A stretch of DNA of 37,701 nucleotides from Rhodospirillaceae bacterium (GCA_018667855.1 JABIRL010000120.1:1-37701); one strand, 5' to 3'. Counted from the stretch's first letter, positions 26,103-35,274 are shown. Translations and numbers: made by a program. The notes: a model not told the origin generated them from the sequence alone.

Positions 26103-27889
26103 GTCAGGCTCTCCGCCATGCTTTTAGGAATTGAAATGGGATGGTCCAGCAGGATCTGTGCATAGCCCTTGCCCTGGGGATCATTGCGCAGACTGGCCAC
26201 GCCGCCGCCGCCCAGCACATCATGCATCAGGAAATTGATGGCATGGGGCCCTGGCATCAGGAAGCGTTCGGTATCGCCCTCCAGGAAGTGGGAGAAACGC
26301 CCCGATACCACGTCCGGACCCAGGGCGGCCCAGATGTAGGGCAGGTATTCGGCTTTGCGGGCGATGATGCCCACGTTGGCCTTGTTGCCCTTGTCGCCGC
26401 TGCGGCCCCAGGCCAGATCGATCAGGGGTACTTCGACCATATCGTCATCATTGGCCGGGGACAGCGGTGGTTCCGGTTTCGAAATCATATCCTCGGCGAA
26501 CGTTTCCGTTGCCGCGGGCTGGTAGGCAATATCCCGGTCGCCGAAGTCGATCTGTACGGAAAGCTCGTCCTTCGGTATCAAGAATGAAAACAGGCGGACG
26601 ACCGGTGACGGCTTGGCCCGCCCGCCGGAGAAGCCGGACAGACCGGGCGGCGTCGCCAGACCCAGGCCCGTGGCTTCCTTCAACAGCGTGCCTATGCCGG
26701 CCTGTTCCGGATGCTTGGCGGCGAATTTCAACACCACCTCGCGGGCGCCGTTGATCCGCTTGTGCTCGCCGAACTGGCTTTCCGAACCCAGAACCTCGAC
26801 GCTGGTCTCGGTGAAATCGCCCAGGTTCGAAGCCCGCAGCGCGGCGCGCGCCCGTTTGAAGGCGCCGGCGGCGAACCCTTCGGCTTTTTTGTCCGCATTG
26901 ACGCCATAGAAGCTCATCAATGTGCCGCCGCGCCAACCGTCGCCGTAAGTGGCCGAGACCTTGTAGCTGTCTGTCGCCGGATACCCACGGGCGCCCGCCA
27001 CATGCACGCGATCTTTATCGGTTTGCGATATTTTGACGCCGGAGAAATCACAGACCACGTCGGGCACGATATAGGCCTGCGGGTCGCCGATTTCATAGAT
27101 CATCTGCTCGGACACCGTGCCGACGCTGACCGTGCCCCCGGTGCCCGCCGGCTTGACCAGATCAAAACTGCCGTCGGCACGGACCTCGCCAATGGGATAG
27201 CCGATGGTATCGATGCTATCGACCACCAGATGCCAGTCCGTGAAATTGCCGCCCGTGGCCTGCGGTCCGCATTCCAGCAGATGGCCCGCCAGGGTGCCGC
27301 CCGACAGCTTGTCCCATTCGTCCGCCGCCCAGCCGAATTCATGAATACAGGCGCCCAGGGTCACCGCGCTGTCGACCGAGCGGCCGGTGATGACGATGTC
27401 GGCGCCCGCGTCCAGGGCCTGGGCGATGGGGAAGGCCCCCAGATAGACGTTGATGCTGGCCATGCGGGCGGGATCGGGCAGGCTTTCGCCCGTGTACATC
27501 TCGGTTGCCTTAAGCTGATCCTTTTGCTCCAGCAGATCGTCGCCCAGGATCACCGCCACCTTCAGGTCCAGGCCTTGTTCAGCAATCAGGGCGCGCGCCG
27601 CCTCGCCACAAGAGCGGGGATTGACGCCGCCGGCGTTGGAAATGACCTTGACGCCCTGCTTGGCGATCTCCGCCAGATTCTGCTTCAACACGACCGAGAC
27701 AAAATCACGGGCATAACCCTGGTTGGGATCCTTGGCCCGGGCCCGGGCCATGATGGACATGGTGATCTCGGCGAGATAGTCATAGACCAGATAATTGATG
27801 CCGCCCGAAGCCAGAAACTGCGGCGTGGCCATGGCGCTGTCGCCCCAGTAGCCGCTGGCGCCGCCAATGCGGATGGTCTTTTCAGTCAT
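26099..27889 (-). CDS. AtuA-like DUF1446 protein with C-terminal ferredoxin-fold domain
   Basis: This 596-residue protein has an N-terminal DUF1446 domain (about 1-450, starting IRIGGASGYWGDS and including ISNAGGVNPRSCGEA and GADIVITGRSVDSAVTLG). A C-terminal AtuA-like ferredoxin-fold domain follows (about 485-590, with DLAWGRSGDKGNKANVGIIA and FLMHDVLGGGG). AtuA is required for growth on citronellol in Pseudomonas, but its reaction is unknown as far as I know. Some relatives have the C-terminal domain as a separate gene; here it is fused. It is coupled by a 4-nt overlap to the carboxyltransferase, so it likely works on the same CoA ester. The ATG is preceded by AAAGGACACATAGGAC. Confidence 0.92.
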   Translation of the reverse strand: MTEKTIRIGGASGYWGDSAMATPQFLASGGINYLVYDYLAEITMSIMARARAKDPNQGYARDFVSVVLKQNLAEIAKQGVKVISNAGGVNPRSCGEAARALIAEQGLDLKVAVILGDDLLEQKDQLKATEMYTGESLPDPARMASINVYLGAFPIAQALDAGADIVITGRSVDSAVTLGACIHEFGWAADEWDKLSGGTLAGHLLECGPQATGGNFTDWHLVVDSIDTIGYPIGEVRADGSFDLVKPAGTGGTVSVGTVSEQMIYEIGDPQAYIVPDVVCDFSGVKISQTDKDRVHVAGARGYPATDSYKVSATYGDGWRGGTLMSFYGVNADKKAEGFAAGAFKRARAALRASNLGDFTETSVEVLGSESQFGEHKRINGAREVVLKFAAKHPEQAGIGTLLKEATGLGLATPPGLSGFSGGRAKPSPVVRLFSFLIPKDELSVQIDFGDRDIAYQPAATETFAEDMISKPEPPLSPANDDDMVEVPLIDLAWGRSGDKGNKANVGIIARKAEYLPYIWAALGPDVVSGRFSHFLEGDTERFLMPGPHAINFLMHDVLGGGGVASLRNDPQGKGYAQILLDHPISIPKSMAESLT

Positions 27890-27962
27890 GTCCTATGTGT
27901 CCTTTTCCACTTCGATCGGCGCGGCGACGTGACGATCCAAGGCTTCGGCCCTTGGCCCTGGG

Positions 27963-27983
27963 TGCCCGGATCAAGTCCGGGCA
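27963..27983. repeat. Palindromic REP-type element, first of two
   Basis: TGCCCGGA and TCCGGGCA form a perfect 8-bp hairpin around TCAAG. The motif belongs to the CCGGGCTTGA-type dispersed repeats often seen between genes in Rhodospirillales-like genomes. It lies between the ligase and the DUF1446 gene. Confidence 0.8.
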
Positions 27984-28017
27984 TGACGGCGTTGTGTCGC
28001 ATTCGGCATTTCCTGTC

Positions 28018-28040
28018 ATTGCCGGGCTTGACCCGGTAAT
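28018..28040. repeat. Palindromic REP-type element, second of two
   Basis: ATTGCCGGG and CCCGGTAAT pair over 9 bp with one G-T pair around CTTGA. It is in the opposite relative orientation to the element 35 bp away. A further GC-rich hairpin (CGGCGGC at 28047-28053 with GCCGCCG at 28063-28069) follows close by, between here and the ligase stop. Confidence 0.8.
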
Positions 28041-28110
28041 CCAGAGCGGCGGCGCGAACAGAGCCGCCGTTATTTCATTTGGATTATCGTGATGTCTGAA
28101 CACCATTTCA

Positions 28111-29754
28111 TTACTCCGCCAGTGTGTAGTCGGCGAAGGCCTCACGCAGTTTTAATTTGTAGATCTTGCCGGTGCCCGTATGGGGCAGCTCGTCCAGGAA
28201 CTCCACGGCGTCGGGCAGCCACCAGCTGGCGACCTTGTCCCGCAGATAATCCAGGATCTGATCGCCCGTAATGGTGCTGCCGGGCATGCGCGTGACGATC
28301 AGCAGGGGCCGCTCCTGCCATTTGGGGTGCTCCACGGCGATAACGGCGGCTTCGGCGATTTCGGCGTGCCCCATGGCGGCGTTTTCCAACTCGACCGAGC
28401 TGATCCACTCGCCGCCCGATTTGATCACGTCCTTGGAACGATCCGCCAGTTCCACATAACCTTCGGGATGCAGGACCGCCACATCGCCGGTATGCAGCCA
28501 GCCGTCCACCACGCCGGTCTGGCCGGACATGCCCACGTTCTGCTTCATATAACCCGACGCCACGGTTGGTCCCCGCACCAGCAGATGGCCTTGGGCAACA
28601 CCGTCCTTGGGCAGCTCATTGCCATCATCATCGATAAGTTTGAATTTGGAGCCGAAGGCCCGCCGGCCGCCGTATTGATAGATCTCCAGCTTCTCGTCAT
28701 CGCTGCGGTCTTCCGGCTGGGCGACGGGGGAGAATTTGGTCGACGATAACGCTTCCGTCATGCCCCAGCCCTGCATGGGTTCCACGCCATGATCCTTCAG
28801 CAGGCTTTCCTGCAACGCCCGCGGCGGTTTGGAGCCGCTCATCACCGTGGCCCGCAGGTGGCTGAAGGTCAGGTTCTGCTGCTGCAAATAATTCAGCAGG
28901 ATCATCCAGATGGTCGGCACGCCAAAACACAAGGTGACGCCTTCATCTTCCATCAGCTCGTAAAGTTTGTCCGGTTCGTACTCCCGGCCCGGCAGCACCA
29001 ACTTGTAACCCATCATGGGGGCCGTAAATGGACACATCCAGCCGTTGCCGTGAAACAGCGGCGCCATGGGCATGAAAACCTCGCCGATGCCGGCCCGAAA
29101 GCCGGCCACGTTATCGCCGGCCATGGCCATGAAGGATGTCAGGGTCATGGACCGGTGGCTGTAGACGACACCCTTGGGGTGACCCGTAGTGCCGGAGGTG
29201 TAGCAGATGGTGGAAGCGCGGCGCTCATCGAATTCGGGCCATTCGTAGGCGCCGTATTCGGCCGCCAGCAGTTCCTCGTAGAACTCGATGCGGGAGAGGT
29301 TCAGGTCATCGGGCAATTCGTCCCGCCCGCCGAAGAAGATATAGCCGCGTACCGTGGTCAGTTCCGGCGCCATGGCCCGGACCAGTTCGGCGCAGGCGGC
29401 ATCAAAGGCCAGCCAGGTGTCTTCCGCATGATTGGCGATATAGACCAGTTGCTCGTGGAACAGGCGCGGGTTGATGGTGTGCAGCACACCGCCCATACCG
29501 GGGACGCCATAAAACATCTCGAAATACTGGCGGGTATTCCAGGCCAGCACACCGACCCGTTCGCCCTGTCCCAGCCCGAGGCGCTCCATGGCCTGGGCCA
29601 GTTTTTTTGTGCGCAGATGGGCGTCGCGATAGCTATAGCGGTGAATTTCGCCGTCCAGTTCCCGGCTGACCACTTCCCGGTCGCCATGACATTCCGCCGC
29701 GTAGTCAATCATCGACGATACCAGCAGCGGTACGTCCATCATCAGGCCCTGCAT
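28111..29754 (-). CDS. Acyl-CoA ligase (AMP-binding, medium/long-chain type; AtuH-like position)
   Basis: This ANL-family ligase activates a carboxylic acid to its CoA thioester through an acyl-adenylate. The 547 residues include the P-loop YTSGTTGHPKG (185-195), MGWG-type GWGMTEALSS, the hinge DRSKDVIKSGGEWISS, and the catalytic Lys at about 530 in TGTGKIYK. The sequence resembles FadD3/AlkK-type ligases for medium-chain or branched acids. I chose the ATG at 29754 because GGGAGG lies 6 nt upstream; the GTG one codon earlier is too close. It is the first gene of the minus-strand catabolic operon, and its divergent neighbour is an acyl-CoA dehydrogenase. Confidence 0.93.
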   Translation of the reverse strand: MQGLMMDVPLLVSSMIDYAAECHGDREVVSRELDGEIHRYSYRDAHLRTKKLAQAMERLGLGQGERVGVLAWNTRQYFEMFYGVPGMGGVLHTINPRLFHEQLVYIANHAEDTWLAFDAACAELVRAMAPELTTVRGYIFFGGRDELPDDLNLSRIEFYEELLAAEYGAYEWPEFDERRASTICYTSGTTGHPKGVVYSHRSMTLTSFMAMAGDNVAGFRAGIGEVFMPMAPLFHGNGWMCPFTAPMMGYKLVLPGREYEPDKLYELMEDEGVTLCFGVPTIWMILLNYLQQQNLTFSHLRATVMSGSKPPRALQESLLKDHGVEPMQGWGMTEALSSTKFSPVAQPEDRSDDEKLEIYQYGGRRAFGSKFKLIDDDGNELPKDGVAQGHLLVRGPTVASGYMKQNVGMSGQTGVVDGWLHTGDVAVLHPEGYVELADRSKDVIKSGGEWISSVELENAAMGHAEIAEAAVIAVEHPKWQERPLLIVTRMPGSTITGDQILDYLRDKVASWWLPDAVEFLDELPHTGTGKIYKLKLREAFADYTLAE

Positions 29755-29782
29755 CACGCGCCTCCCTTGAACAGCCTTGTAA

Positions 29783-29797
29783 ATGAAGCATATTCAT
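29783..29797. promoter_or_regulatory. Candidate operator ATGAA-N5-TTCAT in the ligase/dehydrogenase divergent promoter
   Basis: A perfect 5-5-5 palindrome lies in the 98-bp AT-rich gap between the divergent catabolic transcripts. A TATACT hexamer at 29799-29804 could be a -10 element for the plus strand. The TetR regulator encoded with the dehydrogenase is the natural candidate to bind here. The palindrome is seen; its role is inference. Confidence 0.4.
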
Positions 29798-29852
29798 ATA
29801 TACTGGGTCAAGTTCATTTTCATTTCCGAGCCGGAACAGTGGAGTGCTTGAG

Positions 29853-30995
29853 ATGCAGAATCCCTTTGAAAATGAAGAACGCCGGGCCTACCGGGACACC
29901 GTGCGCCGCTTCCTCGAAGCCGAGGTCAAACCCCACACGGACGACTGGGACGAGGCTGGCGAGATCCCCTGGGAAATGCACGAAAAGATCGGCGCCTTGG
30001 GCATCTTCGGTTTTGGAATCGAGGAACAATACGGCGGCCTGGGCTTCGATGATTGTTTTATGCGTGCCGCGGGCGCGGAGGAGTTCGGCCGGGCGGCGGC
30101 CGGCAGCGCCTTTGCCGCCGTGGGCGGCCGCTCCATATCCATCGCGCCGATCCAGCTTTTCGCGTCCGAGGAATGGAAACAGAAAATCCTGCCCGAGGTG
30201 GTTTCGGGCCGCATGGGGTCCAGCCTGGCCATAACTGAACCCTCGGGTGGCTCGGACGTGGCGAATTTGAAAACCAACGCCAAGCGCGACGGCAATCACT
30301 TTGTCCTGAACGGCTCAAAGACCTTCATCACCGGCGGTATGAAGTCCGATTACTTCGTGGTCGGCGCCCGTACGAGCGACAATGGCCTGAAGGGCATTTC
30401 GCTGTTTCTGGTGCCGGCCGACACGCCGGGTTTCAGCCGTACGGCGATCGAGCGCAAGATGGGCTGGTGGGCTTCCGATACGGCAACCTTGTATTTCGAC
30501 GACTGCCGGGTGCCGGCGGAAAACATGCTGGGTGAAGAGGGCCGGGGCTTCATGGCCATCATGAACAATTTCAACATGGAACGCCTTGGCATGACCGCCC
30601 AGGTGCTGGGCATGTCAAAACACTGCCTGGATGAAAGCGTCGCCTGGGCCCAGGAGCGGCAAACCTTCGGCCAACCGCTGATCAAGCATCAGGTGATCCG
30701 CCACAAGATCGCCGACATGTCCGCCAAGATCGATGCTTTGGAGGCCTATGTGAACCAGATCTGCTGGCAGGCCAATGAGGGCGAGATGCCCGTAGCCGAA
30801 ATCGCCAAGAGCAAGTTTCTGGGTACCAAGACCCTTGAATTCTGCGCCTCGGAAGCCATGCAGATCCTGGGCGGGGCGGGTTATCTGCGCGGCAACTCGG
30901 TGGAGCGCACCTATCGGGAGGTCAAGGTCATGGCCATCGGCGGCGGTTCGGAAGAGATCATGCGGGATCTGGCGGTACGGGAAATGGGACTTTGA
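29853..30995 (+). CDS. Acyl-CoA dehydrogenase (citronellyl/isovaleryl-CoA dehydrogenase type)
   Basis: This 380-residue FAD-dependent dehydrogenase probably makes the enoyl-CoA that the divergent carboxylase accepts. The middle-domain motif LAITEPSGGSDVANLKT and the loop LNGSKTFITGGMKSDY are intact. The C-terminal block has QTFGQPLIKHQ, QILGGAGYLRGNSVER and the Glu-containing AIGGGSEEIM near the active site. The ATG at 29853 has GGAG 8 nt upstream; a GTG at 29844 is too close to it. It overlaps the TetR gene by 4 nt (TTGA) and is divergent from the catabolic operon. In Atu/Liu loci the same role is held by AtuD or LiuA. Confidence 0.94.
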   Translation: MQNPFENEERRAYRDTVRRFLEAEVKPHTDDWDEAGEIPWEMHEKIGALGIFGFGIEEQYGGLGFDDCFMRAAGAEEFGRAAAGSAFAAVGGRSISIAPIQLFASEEWKQKILPEVVSGRMGSSLAITEPSGGSDVANLKTNAKRDGNHFVLNGSKTFITGGMKSDYFVVGARTSDNGLKGISLFLVPADTPGFSRTAIERKMGWWASDTATLYFDDCRVPAENMLGEEGRGFMAIMNNFNMERLGMTAQVLGMSKHCLDESVAWAQERQTFGQPLIKHQVIRHKIADMSAKIDALEAYVNQICWQANEGEMPVAEIAKSKFLGTKTLEFCASEAMQILGGAGYLRGNSVERTYREVKVMAIGGGSEEIMRDLAVREMGL

Positions 30996-31714
30996 ACAAG
31001 GCCGTCAGACCTTCGCGCCCGCAGACCCGGCGCCAGCGGGTCGAGGAGAAAGAACAGGCGATCATCGCCGCCGCCCGCGCGGTGTTCGGGAAAAATGGTT
31101 TCGACAAGGCCAAGATCGCCGAGATCGCGAAACGGGCCGGCGTCGCCGAGGGCACGGTCTATCTCTATTTCGAAAACAAGAACGCGCTGCTGCTGGCGGT
31201 CGCTACCGAATTCTACGACCGCCTGACCCACGATGCGGCCGAGGGCATCAAGTCATTGCCTGACACCAAGTCGCGCCTGGCGTTTCTGGCCCGCCACCAT
31301 GTGGAACGGGTCGCCGCCGAATGGCCTATGTTGAGCACGGCCATGATGCCCTTCAAAGCTTCGGACGAATATCGCCAGACCGAGGGTTATCAGCTAAACC
31401 GCACCTATGTGGAAGTCTTCGATCAGGTCATCCGCGATGGCATCAACAGGGGCGATATCCGCACTGACGTTCCGCTCTCGGTCATGCGGGATATTTTCTA
31501 CGGTGGCCTGGAATATGGCGCCCGCACCTTGCGCATGCGCCCCGATCGGGCCGATCTGGACGAAACCGTGGACCAGATGATGCAGATCCTCTCGGTCGGT
31601 ATGTTGGTCAAACCCGCGGCGGTAGATACCGACGGCGGCGCGGCGGACGCCGTCCTGGACCGGCTGGAAAAAATCGCGACCCGGTTGGAGACGACGGCCG
31701 CCACGACCGACTAA
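30992..31714 (+). CDS. TetR-family transcriptional regulator
   Basis: The 240-residue TetR protein has an N-terminal helix-turn-helix (about 20-65): [20 protein letters not shown], then [19 protein letters not shown]. This form resembles FadR/AcrR-type regulators that respond to acyl-CoAs. The rest is an all-helical ligand domain with [14 protein letters not shown]. The start is a TTG overlapping the dehydrogenase stop (TTGA), so the two proteins are made together. It most likely represses both divergent catabolic transcripts and is released by a CoA intermediate. Its stop overlaps the convergent aminotransferase stop by 3 bases. Confidence 0.92.
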   Translation: MNKAVRPSRPQTRRQRVEEKEQAIIAAARAVFGKNGFDKAKIAEIAKRAGVAEGTVYLYFENKNALLLAVATEFYDRLTHDAAEGIKSLPDTKSRLAFLARHHVERVAAEWPMLSTAMMPFKASDEYRQTEGYQLNRTYVEVFDQVIRDGINRGDIRTDVPLSVMRDIFYGGLEYGARTLRMRPDRADLDETVDQMMQILSVGMLVKPAAVDTDGGAADAVLDRLEKIATRLETTAATTD

Positions 31715-32862
31715 TCGACCACGCGGTCAAGAATACCCAGCATTTGGCCTATTTCTTCATGGCTGACATTCAGGGCCGGCATGAACCTCAGGCTATCGGG
31801 CCGCGGGGCGTTCAGCAGCAGTCCCGCTTCCATGGCTCGGGCCGCGATGTCGCCGGCGATGGCTTCCTTCAGATCCAATGCCCGCAATAACCCCCTGCCG
31901 CGCACGGCGCCAAAACCATGGTTGGCCGAAAAGGTCTCCAAGCCCTTGGTAAGATGTTCACCGGCGGTAACGACGTCTTCGAGGAATCCCGGTTTTGAAA
32001 GCTCTTTCCAGACCGCCAGACCGGCGGCGGTCATCAACGGATTGCCATTGAAGGTCCCGCCCTGATCGCCGTGCTCGAAACAGCAGACGTCTTCCCGTGC
32101 CAGCAGGGCCGCCAGGGGCACGCCGCCGCCCAGCCCCTTGCCCAGGGTCATGATGTCAGGCGTGATGCCCGTATGCGCGCAGGCGAACATTTTGCCCGTA
32201 CGGCCCATGCCCGTCTGGATTTCGTCGGCGATCAGCAGGATGCCATGAGCCTCGGTCAAGGCGCGCAAACCCAGCAGGTAATCGTCGCTTCCGTCGATCA
32301 CCCCGGCCTCACCCTGCACCGGCTCCAGCATGACGGCGGCGGTGTTTCCGTTGATGGCCGCCTCCACGGCGGCCAGATCGCTGAAGGGCACTTTCGGGAA
32401 CCCGGGCACCTTGGGTTCAAACAGTTGATCCCAGCCGTCCTTGCCCGAGGCCGCCATGGTCGCCAACGTGCGGCCATGGAAGCCCTGCGCCATGGTGATG
32501 ATCTCGTAGGCTCCATCACGATGCAGGCTGCCCCATTTCCGGGCCAGCTTGATGGCGCCCTCGTTGGCCTCGGCCCCGCTGTTGGCGAAGAATATCCGTT
32601 CCAGCCCCGCCCCCGCCGTCAGGGCTGCGGCCAGATCCAGCATGGGTTGGTTATAGAACGCGGGCGATGGGTTGATCAGCTTGCCGGCCTGTTCGGTGAT
32701 GGCGGCGACCAGGGGGTCCGGGCTATGGCCCAGGCAGTTGACCGCCCAGCCCTGAATGAAATCCAGATAGGCCTTGCCGTCGCTGTCATACAGCCAAGCG
32801 CCGCTGCCCTTGACAAAAACCGTCGCCGGCCTGGCTGTGATTTCCATAAGTGATGTGTGCAT
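31711..32862 (-). CDS. Class III aminotransferase (acetylornithine aminotransferase-like)
   Basis: This 383-residue PLP-dependent aminotransferase resembles ArgD and related omega-aminotransferases. [21 protein letters not shown] is the phosphate-binding region (as residues 91-111 in part), [12 protein letters not shown] (212-223) holds the cofactor-ring Asp, and K242 in [16 protein letters not shown] is the Schiff-base lysine. The ATG at 32862 has AAAGGA 8 nt upstream; a longer frame to 32922 lacks a site. It is a single gene convergent with the TetR gene, with no arginine genes nearby, so ArgD is likely but another omega-amino acid is possible. Confidence 0.88.
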   Translation of the reverse strand: MHTSLMEITARPATVFVKGSGAWLYDSDGKAYLDFIQGWAVNCLGHSPDPLVAAITEQAGKLINPSPAFYNQPMLDLAAALTAGAGLERIFFANSGAEANEGAIKLARKWGSLHRDGAYEIITMAQGFHGRTLATMAASGKDGWDQLFEPKVPGFPKVPFSDLAAVEAAINGNTAAVMLEPVQGEAGVIDGSDDYLLGLRALTEAHGILLIADEIQTGMGRTGKMFACAHTGITPDIMTLGKGLGGGVPLAALLAREDVCCFEHGDQGGTFNGNPLMTAAGLAVWKELSKPGFLEDVVTAGEHLTKGLETFSANHGFGAVRGRGLLRALDLKEAIAGDIAARAMEAGLLLNAPRPDSLRFMPALNVSHEEIGQMLGILDRVVD

Positions 32863-32921
32863 TGTCTTGTCCTTTCGCATGATAAATGCCGCCAGCGACG
32901 GGACAAACACGCAAAAGCACA

Positions 32922-32945
32922 CCCCGCCGAAGCCTGGCGGCGGGG
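32922..32945 (-). terminator. GC-rich hairpin downstream of the adenosyltransferase
   Basis: CCCCGCCG (32922-32929) pairs with CGGCGGGG (32938-32945) around an 8-nt loop. On the minus strand it is followed by TGTGCTTTTGC, a weak T-rich tail. It lies 150 nt after the adenosyltransferase stop and 60 nt before the aminotransferase ATG, so it probably ends the former transcript. The rest of 32863-33094 holds no visible gene. Confidence 0.55.
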
Positions 32946-33094
32946 GTAAAGTCTTATTGTTCAGAGACTAGAAAAAGTTGACCGCCCGCCCGTTAGGTGC
33001 GGCGGCGTCGCAGACTTTGCATGTTGCTCAACGTTTTCATGGTGCGGGAGATAAGCCGTCGCACCGGGAAAGGCAAGAGTTGATTGCTGCCGTC

Positions 33095-33658
33095 CTATCG
33101 ATTGGCGCCCGGCACCCAGAGGACATCCCCGGCGCCGTCGTTATTGGCGTGCCGGGCCAGTTGAAAGAAGTGATCGGACAGGCGGTTGAGATAACGTAAT
33201 GCGGCTGGGTTGATCTCCGCCTCCCGGGCCAGCGCCGTGGCCTGACGTTCCGCGCGGCGCGCCACCGTGCGGGCCATGTGCAGGTGTGCCGCCAGGGTGC
33301 TGCCGCCGGGCAGCACGAAGGAGTTCAAGGCCGCCAGAGCCTCGCCCAGCTTGTCGATCTCCCCCTCCAGACGGTCCACTTGGGCATCGACCATACGCAA
33401 CGGCGGGTACTTCGGATCAGCTACGATAGGCGTGGCCAGATCGGCGCCCAGGTCGAAGAGGTCGTTTTGAATGCGGGACAGCATCTCGTCCACGTCGCCG
33501 TCCGCGTGCAGGCGGGCCAGGCCGACGACCGCATTCAATTCGTCGACGTCGCCATAAGCGGCCACACGCAGATCATCCTTGGCCACGCGGCTGCCATCGG
33601 ACAGCGAGGTTTGACCGCCGTCGCCGCCCCGGGTGTAAATTTTCGTCAGTTTGACCAT
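33095..33658 (-). CDS. Cob(I)alamin adenosyltransferase, PduO type
   Basis: This enzyme transfers the adenosyl group from ATP to cob(I)alamin, forming coenzyme B12 for enzymes such as methylmalonyl-CoA mutase. The 187 residues start KIYTRGGDGGQTSLSDGSRV, the ATP-binding loop of PduO/MMAB proteins. LRVAAYGDVDELNAVVGLA and FVLPGGSTLAAHLHMARTVARRAER follow, and RYLNRLSDHFFQLAR ends the helical core. It lies 11 nt after a HIG1-domain gene on the same strand. AGGCGGG lies about 6 nt before the ATG. Confidence 0.96.
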   Translation of the reverse strand: MVKLTKIYTRGGDGGQTSLSDGSRVAKDDLRVAAYGDVDELNAVVGLARLHADGDVDEMLSRIQNDLFDLGADLATPIVADPKYPPLRMVDAQVDRLEGEIDKLGEALAALNSFVLPGGSTLAAHLHMARTVARRAERQATALAREAEINPAALRYLNRLSDHFFQLARHANNDGAGDVLWVPGANR

Positions 33659-33669
33659 GAGGGACCCGC

Positions 33670-33867
33670 CTAACCCTGATTAATGTAGAAAATCAGCACC
33701 ATGATACCAACGGCCACCAGCTGCAGGATAATCCGCCAGCGCATCAGAAGATTGCCGTATTTGCGGTTAAATTCCCCGCCCCGCCCCATGCTGTAAACAC
33801 CCATCAGCAGGACACCCAGCACGGCCGCCATTGCGATGACCAGGACAATGGTCAATAGACTAGTCAT
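33670..33867 (-). CDS. HIG1-domain twin-transmembrane small protein
   Basis: The 65-residue protein has two membrane helices (about 4-24 and 45-61) joined by the family loop MGRGGEFNRKYGNLLMRWR. HIG1-type proteins bind respiratory supercomplexes, and bacterial ones are tied to terminal oxidases. It is upstream of the cobalamin adenosyltransferase, with an 11-nt gap, and divergent from the MFS gene. This small gene next to a PduO-type gene recurs in alphaproteobacteria as I recall, but the link is unexplained. The ribosome-binding site is weak (GGGG, 7 nt from the ATG). Confidence 0.9.
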   Translation of the reverse strand: MTSLLTIVLVIAMAAVLGVLLMGVYSMGRGGEFNRKYGNLLMRWRIILQLVAVGIMVLIFYINQG

Positions 33868-33971
33868 AGTCAGCCCCGCGCTTTGCCGATAAGGTTATGG
33901 TTCTTGTCATCTACGCCGTTCCTAGCACGATTTCATGGCCGTCGGAGAGACTTGTTTGGGGGAGCGGCTGA

Positions 33972-35198
33972 ATGACTTCGGGAGAAGCTGACGGCACGAG
34001 AGTTCGGTCGCTGGCGTTGCTGGCGTTTTGCACGGTCGCCGCGCTGGGGCTTTGGTTTTCCGCCTCCGCCGTGGTGCCGTCGTTGATCGCCGAATATGGC
34101 CTTTCGCCGCGCCGGGCCTCCATGATGACGTCGGCGGTGCAAATCGGCTTTGTCGTCGGCACATTGATTTCGGCTTTGTTCAGTCTGGCGGATCGATTGG
34201 ATCTGCGGCGGTTCTTCATGGTCTCGGCGCTGGTCGGAGCTTTGGCGAACGGCATGCTGCTGGTGGTCGAACCGACCTCCGACATGGTCATTGTGTTCCG
34301 ATTTGTTACCGGCATGTGCATGGCGGGGATCTATCCCGTGGGCATGAAAATGGCGGTCAGTTGGTCCCGTGCCGACATGGGCCTGCTGATCGGCCTTCTG
34401 GTCGGCGCCTTGACCCTGGGTTCGGCCGCGCCGCATCTGTTCAATGCCTTCGGCGGCGTGGACTGGCATTTCACGATTTTGGTGGCTTCGGTCTTGGCCC
34501 TGCTGGCGGCGCTACTGGTCAATTTGGTGCAGCTGGGACCAAAGATCGCACCGGCGCCACCCTTTACACCGGGCGCCGCATTGCAGGCCTTTCGCCAGCC
34601 CGCCCTGCGCTGGGCCAATTTCGGCTATCTGGGCCATATGTGGGAATTGTATGCCATGTGGGCCTGGCTGGTGGTTTTCCTCGATGCCTCGTTCCGGGAG
34701 GTCATGGGCGCCGATGACGCGGCCTGGTGGTCGCGCCTGGCGACATTTGCCGCCATGGGACTGGGCGGCGCCATGGGCTGCCTTTTGGGCGGTGCCATCG
34801 CGGACCGGTACGGCCGTACCACCTTGACCATGGGGGCCATGCTGGCCTCGGGCTGCTGCGCCCTGGTCATGGGTTTTCTGTTCGGCGCGCCGCCTTGGCT
34901 GTTGAGCTTTGTCGCGGTGATCTGGGGCGTGACCATCGTGGCGGACTCGGCGCAATTCTCGGCCTCGATCGCGGAGCTGTCGCCGCCTGAATTCGTGGGC
35001 ACCATGTTGACGGTGCAAACCTGCGTCGGCTTTCTTCTGACCCTGTTCACAGTGCATCTGGTGCCGCCCCTGGCGGCGGCTTATGGCTGGCATGTGGCGT
35101 TCGCCGTGCTGGCTGTGGGACCGTTCCTGGGCGTTTTCGCCATGTCCCGTCTGCGCGCCCATCCCGATGCGGCCCGGTTGGCCGGCGGTCGCAAATAG
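33972..35198 (+). CDS. Major facilitator superfamily transporter
   Basis: The 408-residue inner-membrane transporter has about 12 predicted helices in two halves, starting LALLAFCTVAALGLWFSASA. The MFS motif A of the second half appears as GGAIADRYGRTTLTMGAM. RFVTGMCMAGIYPVGMKMAVSW is the helix 4-5 region. The type is closest to drug or small-molecule antiporters of unknown substrate. The ATG at 33972 follows GGGGGAG at 7-nt spacing. It is divergent from the HIG1 gene and may be co-transcribed with the GST 76 nt downstream. Confidence 0.92.
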   Translation: MTSGEADGTRVRSLALLAFCTVAALGLWFSASAVVPSLIAEYGLSPRRASMMTSAVQIGFVVGTLISALFSLADRLDLRRFFMVSALVGALANGMLLVVEPTSDMVIVFRFVTGMCMAGIYPVGMKMAVSWSRADMGLLIGLLVGALTLGSAAPHLFNAFGGVDWHFTILVASVLALLAALLVNLVQLGPKIAPAPPFTPGAALQAFRQPALRWANFGYLGHMWELYAMWAWLVVFLDASFREVMGADDAAWWSRLATFAAMGLGGAMGCLLGGAIADRYGRTTLTMGAMLASGCCALVMGFLFGAPPWLLSFVAVIWGVTIVADSAQFSASIAELSPPEFVGTMLTVQTCVGFLLTLFTVHLVPPLAAAYGWHVAFAVLAVGPFLGVFAMSRLRAHPDAARLAGGRK

Positions 35199-35274
35199 TG
35201 GCGCTTGCCAAGGTCCCTCCACTGGTCTTACATGACGCCGCAAAACAAGAATCAGGGGAGGTGAAAACAACATC

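Noticed and set aside
26711..28039. 442-codon plus-strand frame opposite the DUF1446 gene
   Set aside because: It is an antisense shadow; the opposite strand encodes a recognised family over the same bases.
32978..33199. 73-codon plus-strand frame between the aminotransferase and the adenosyltransferase
   Set aside because: It has no ribosome-binding site, no homology, and overlaps the end of the adenosyltransferase.
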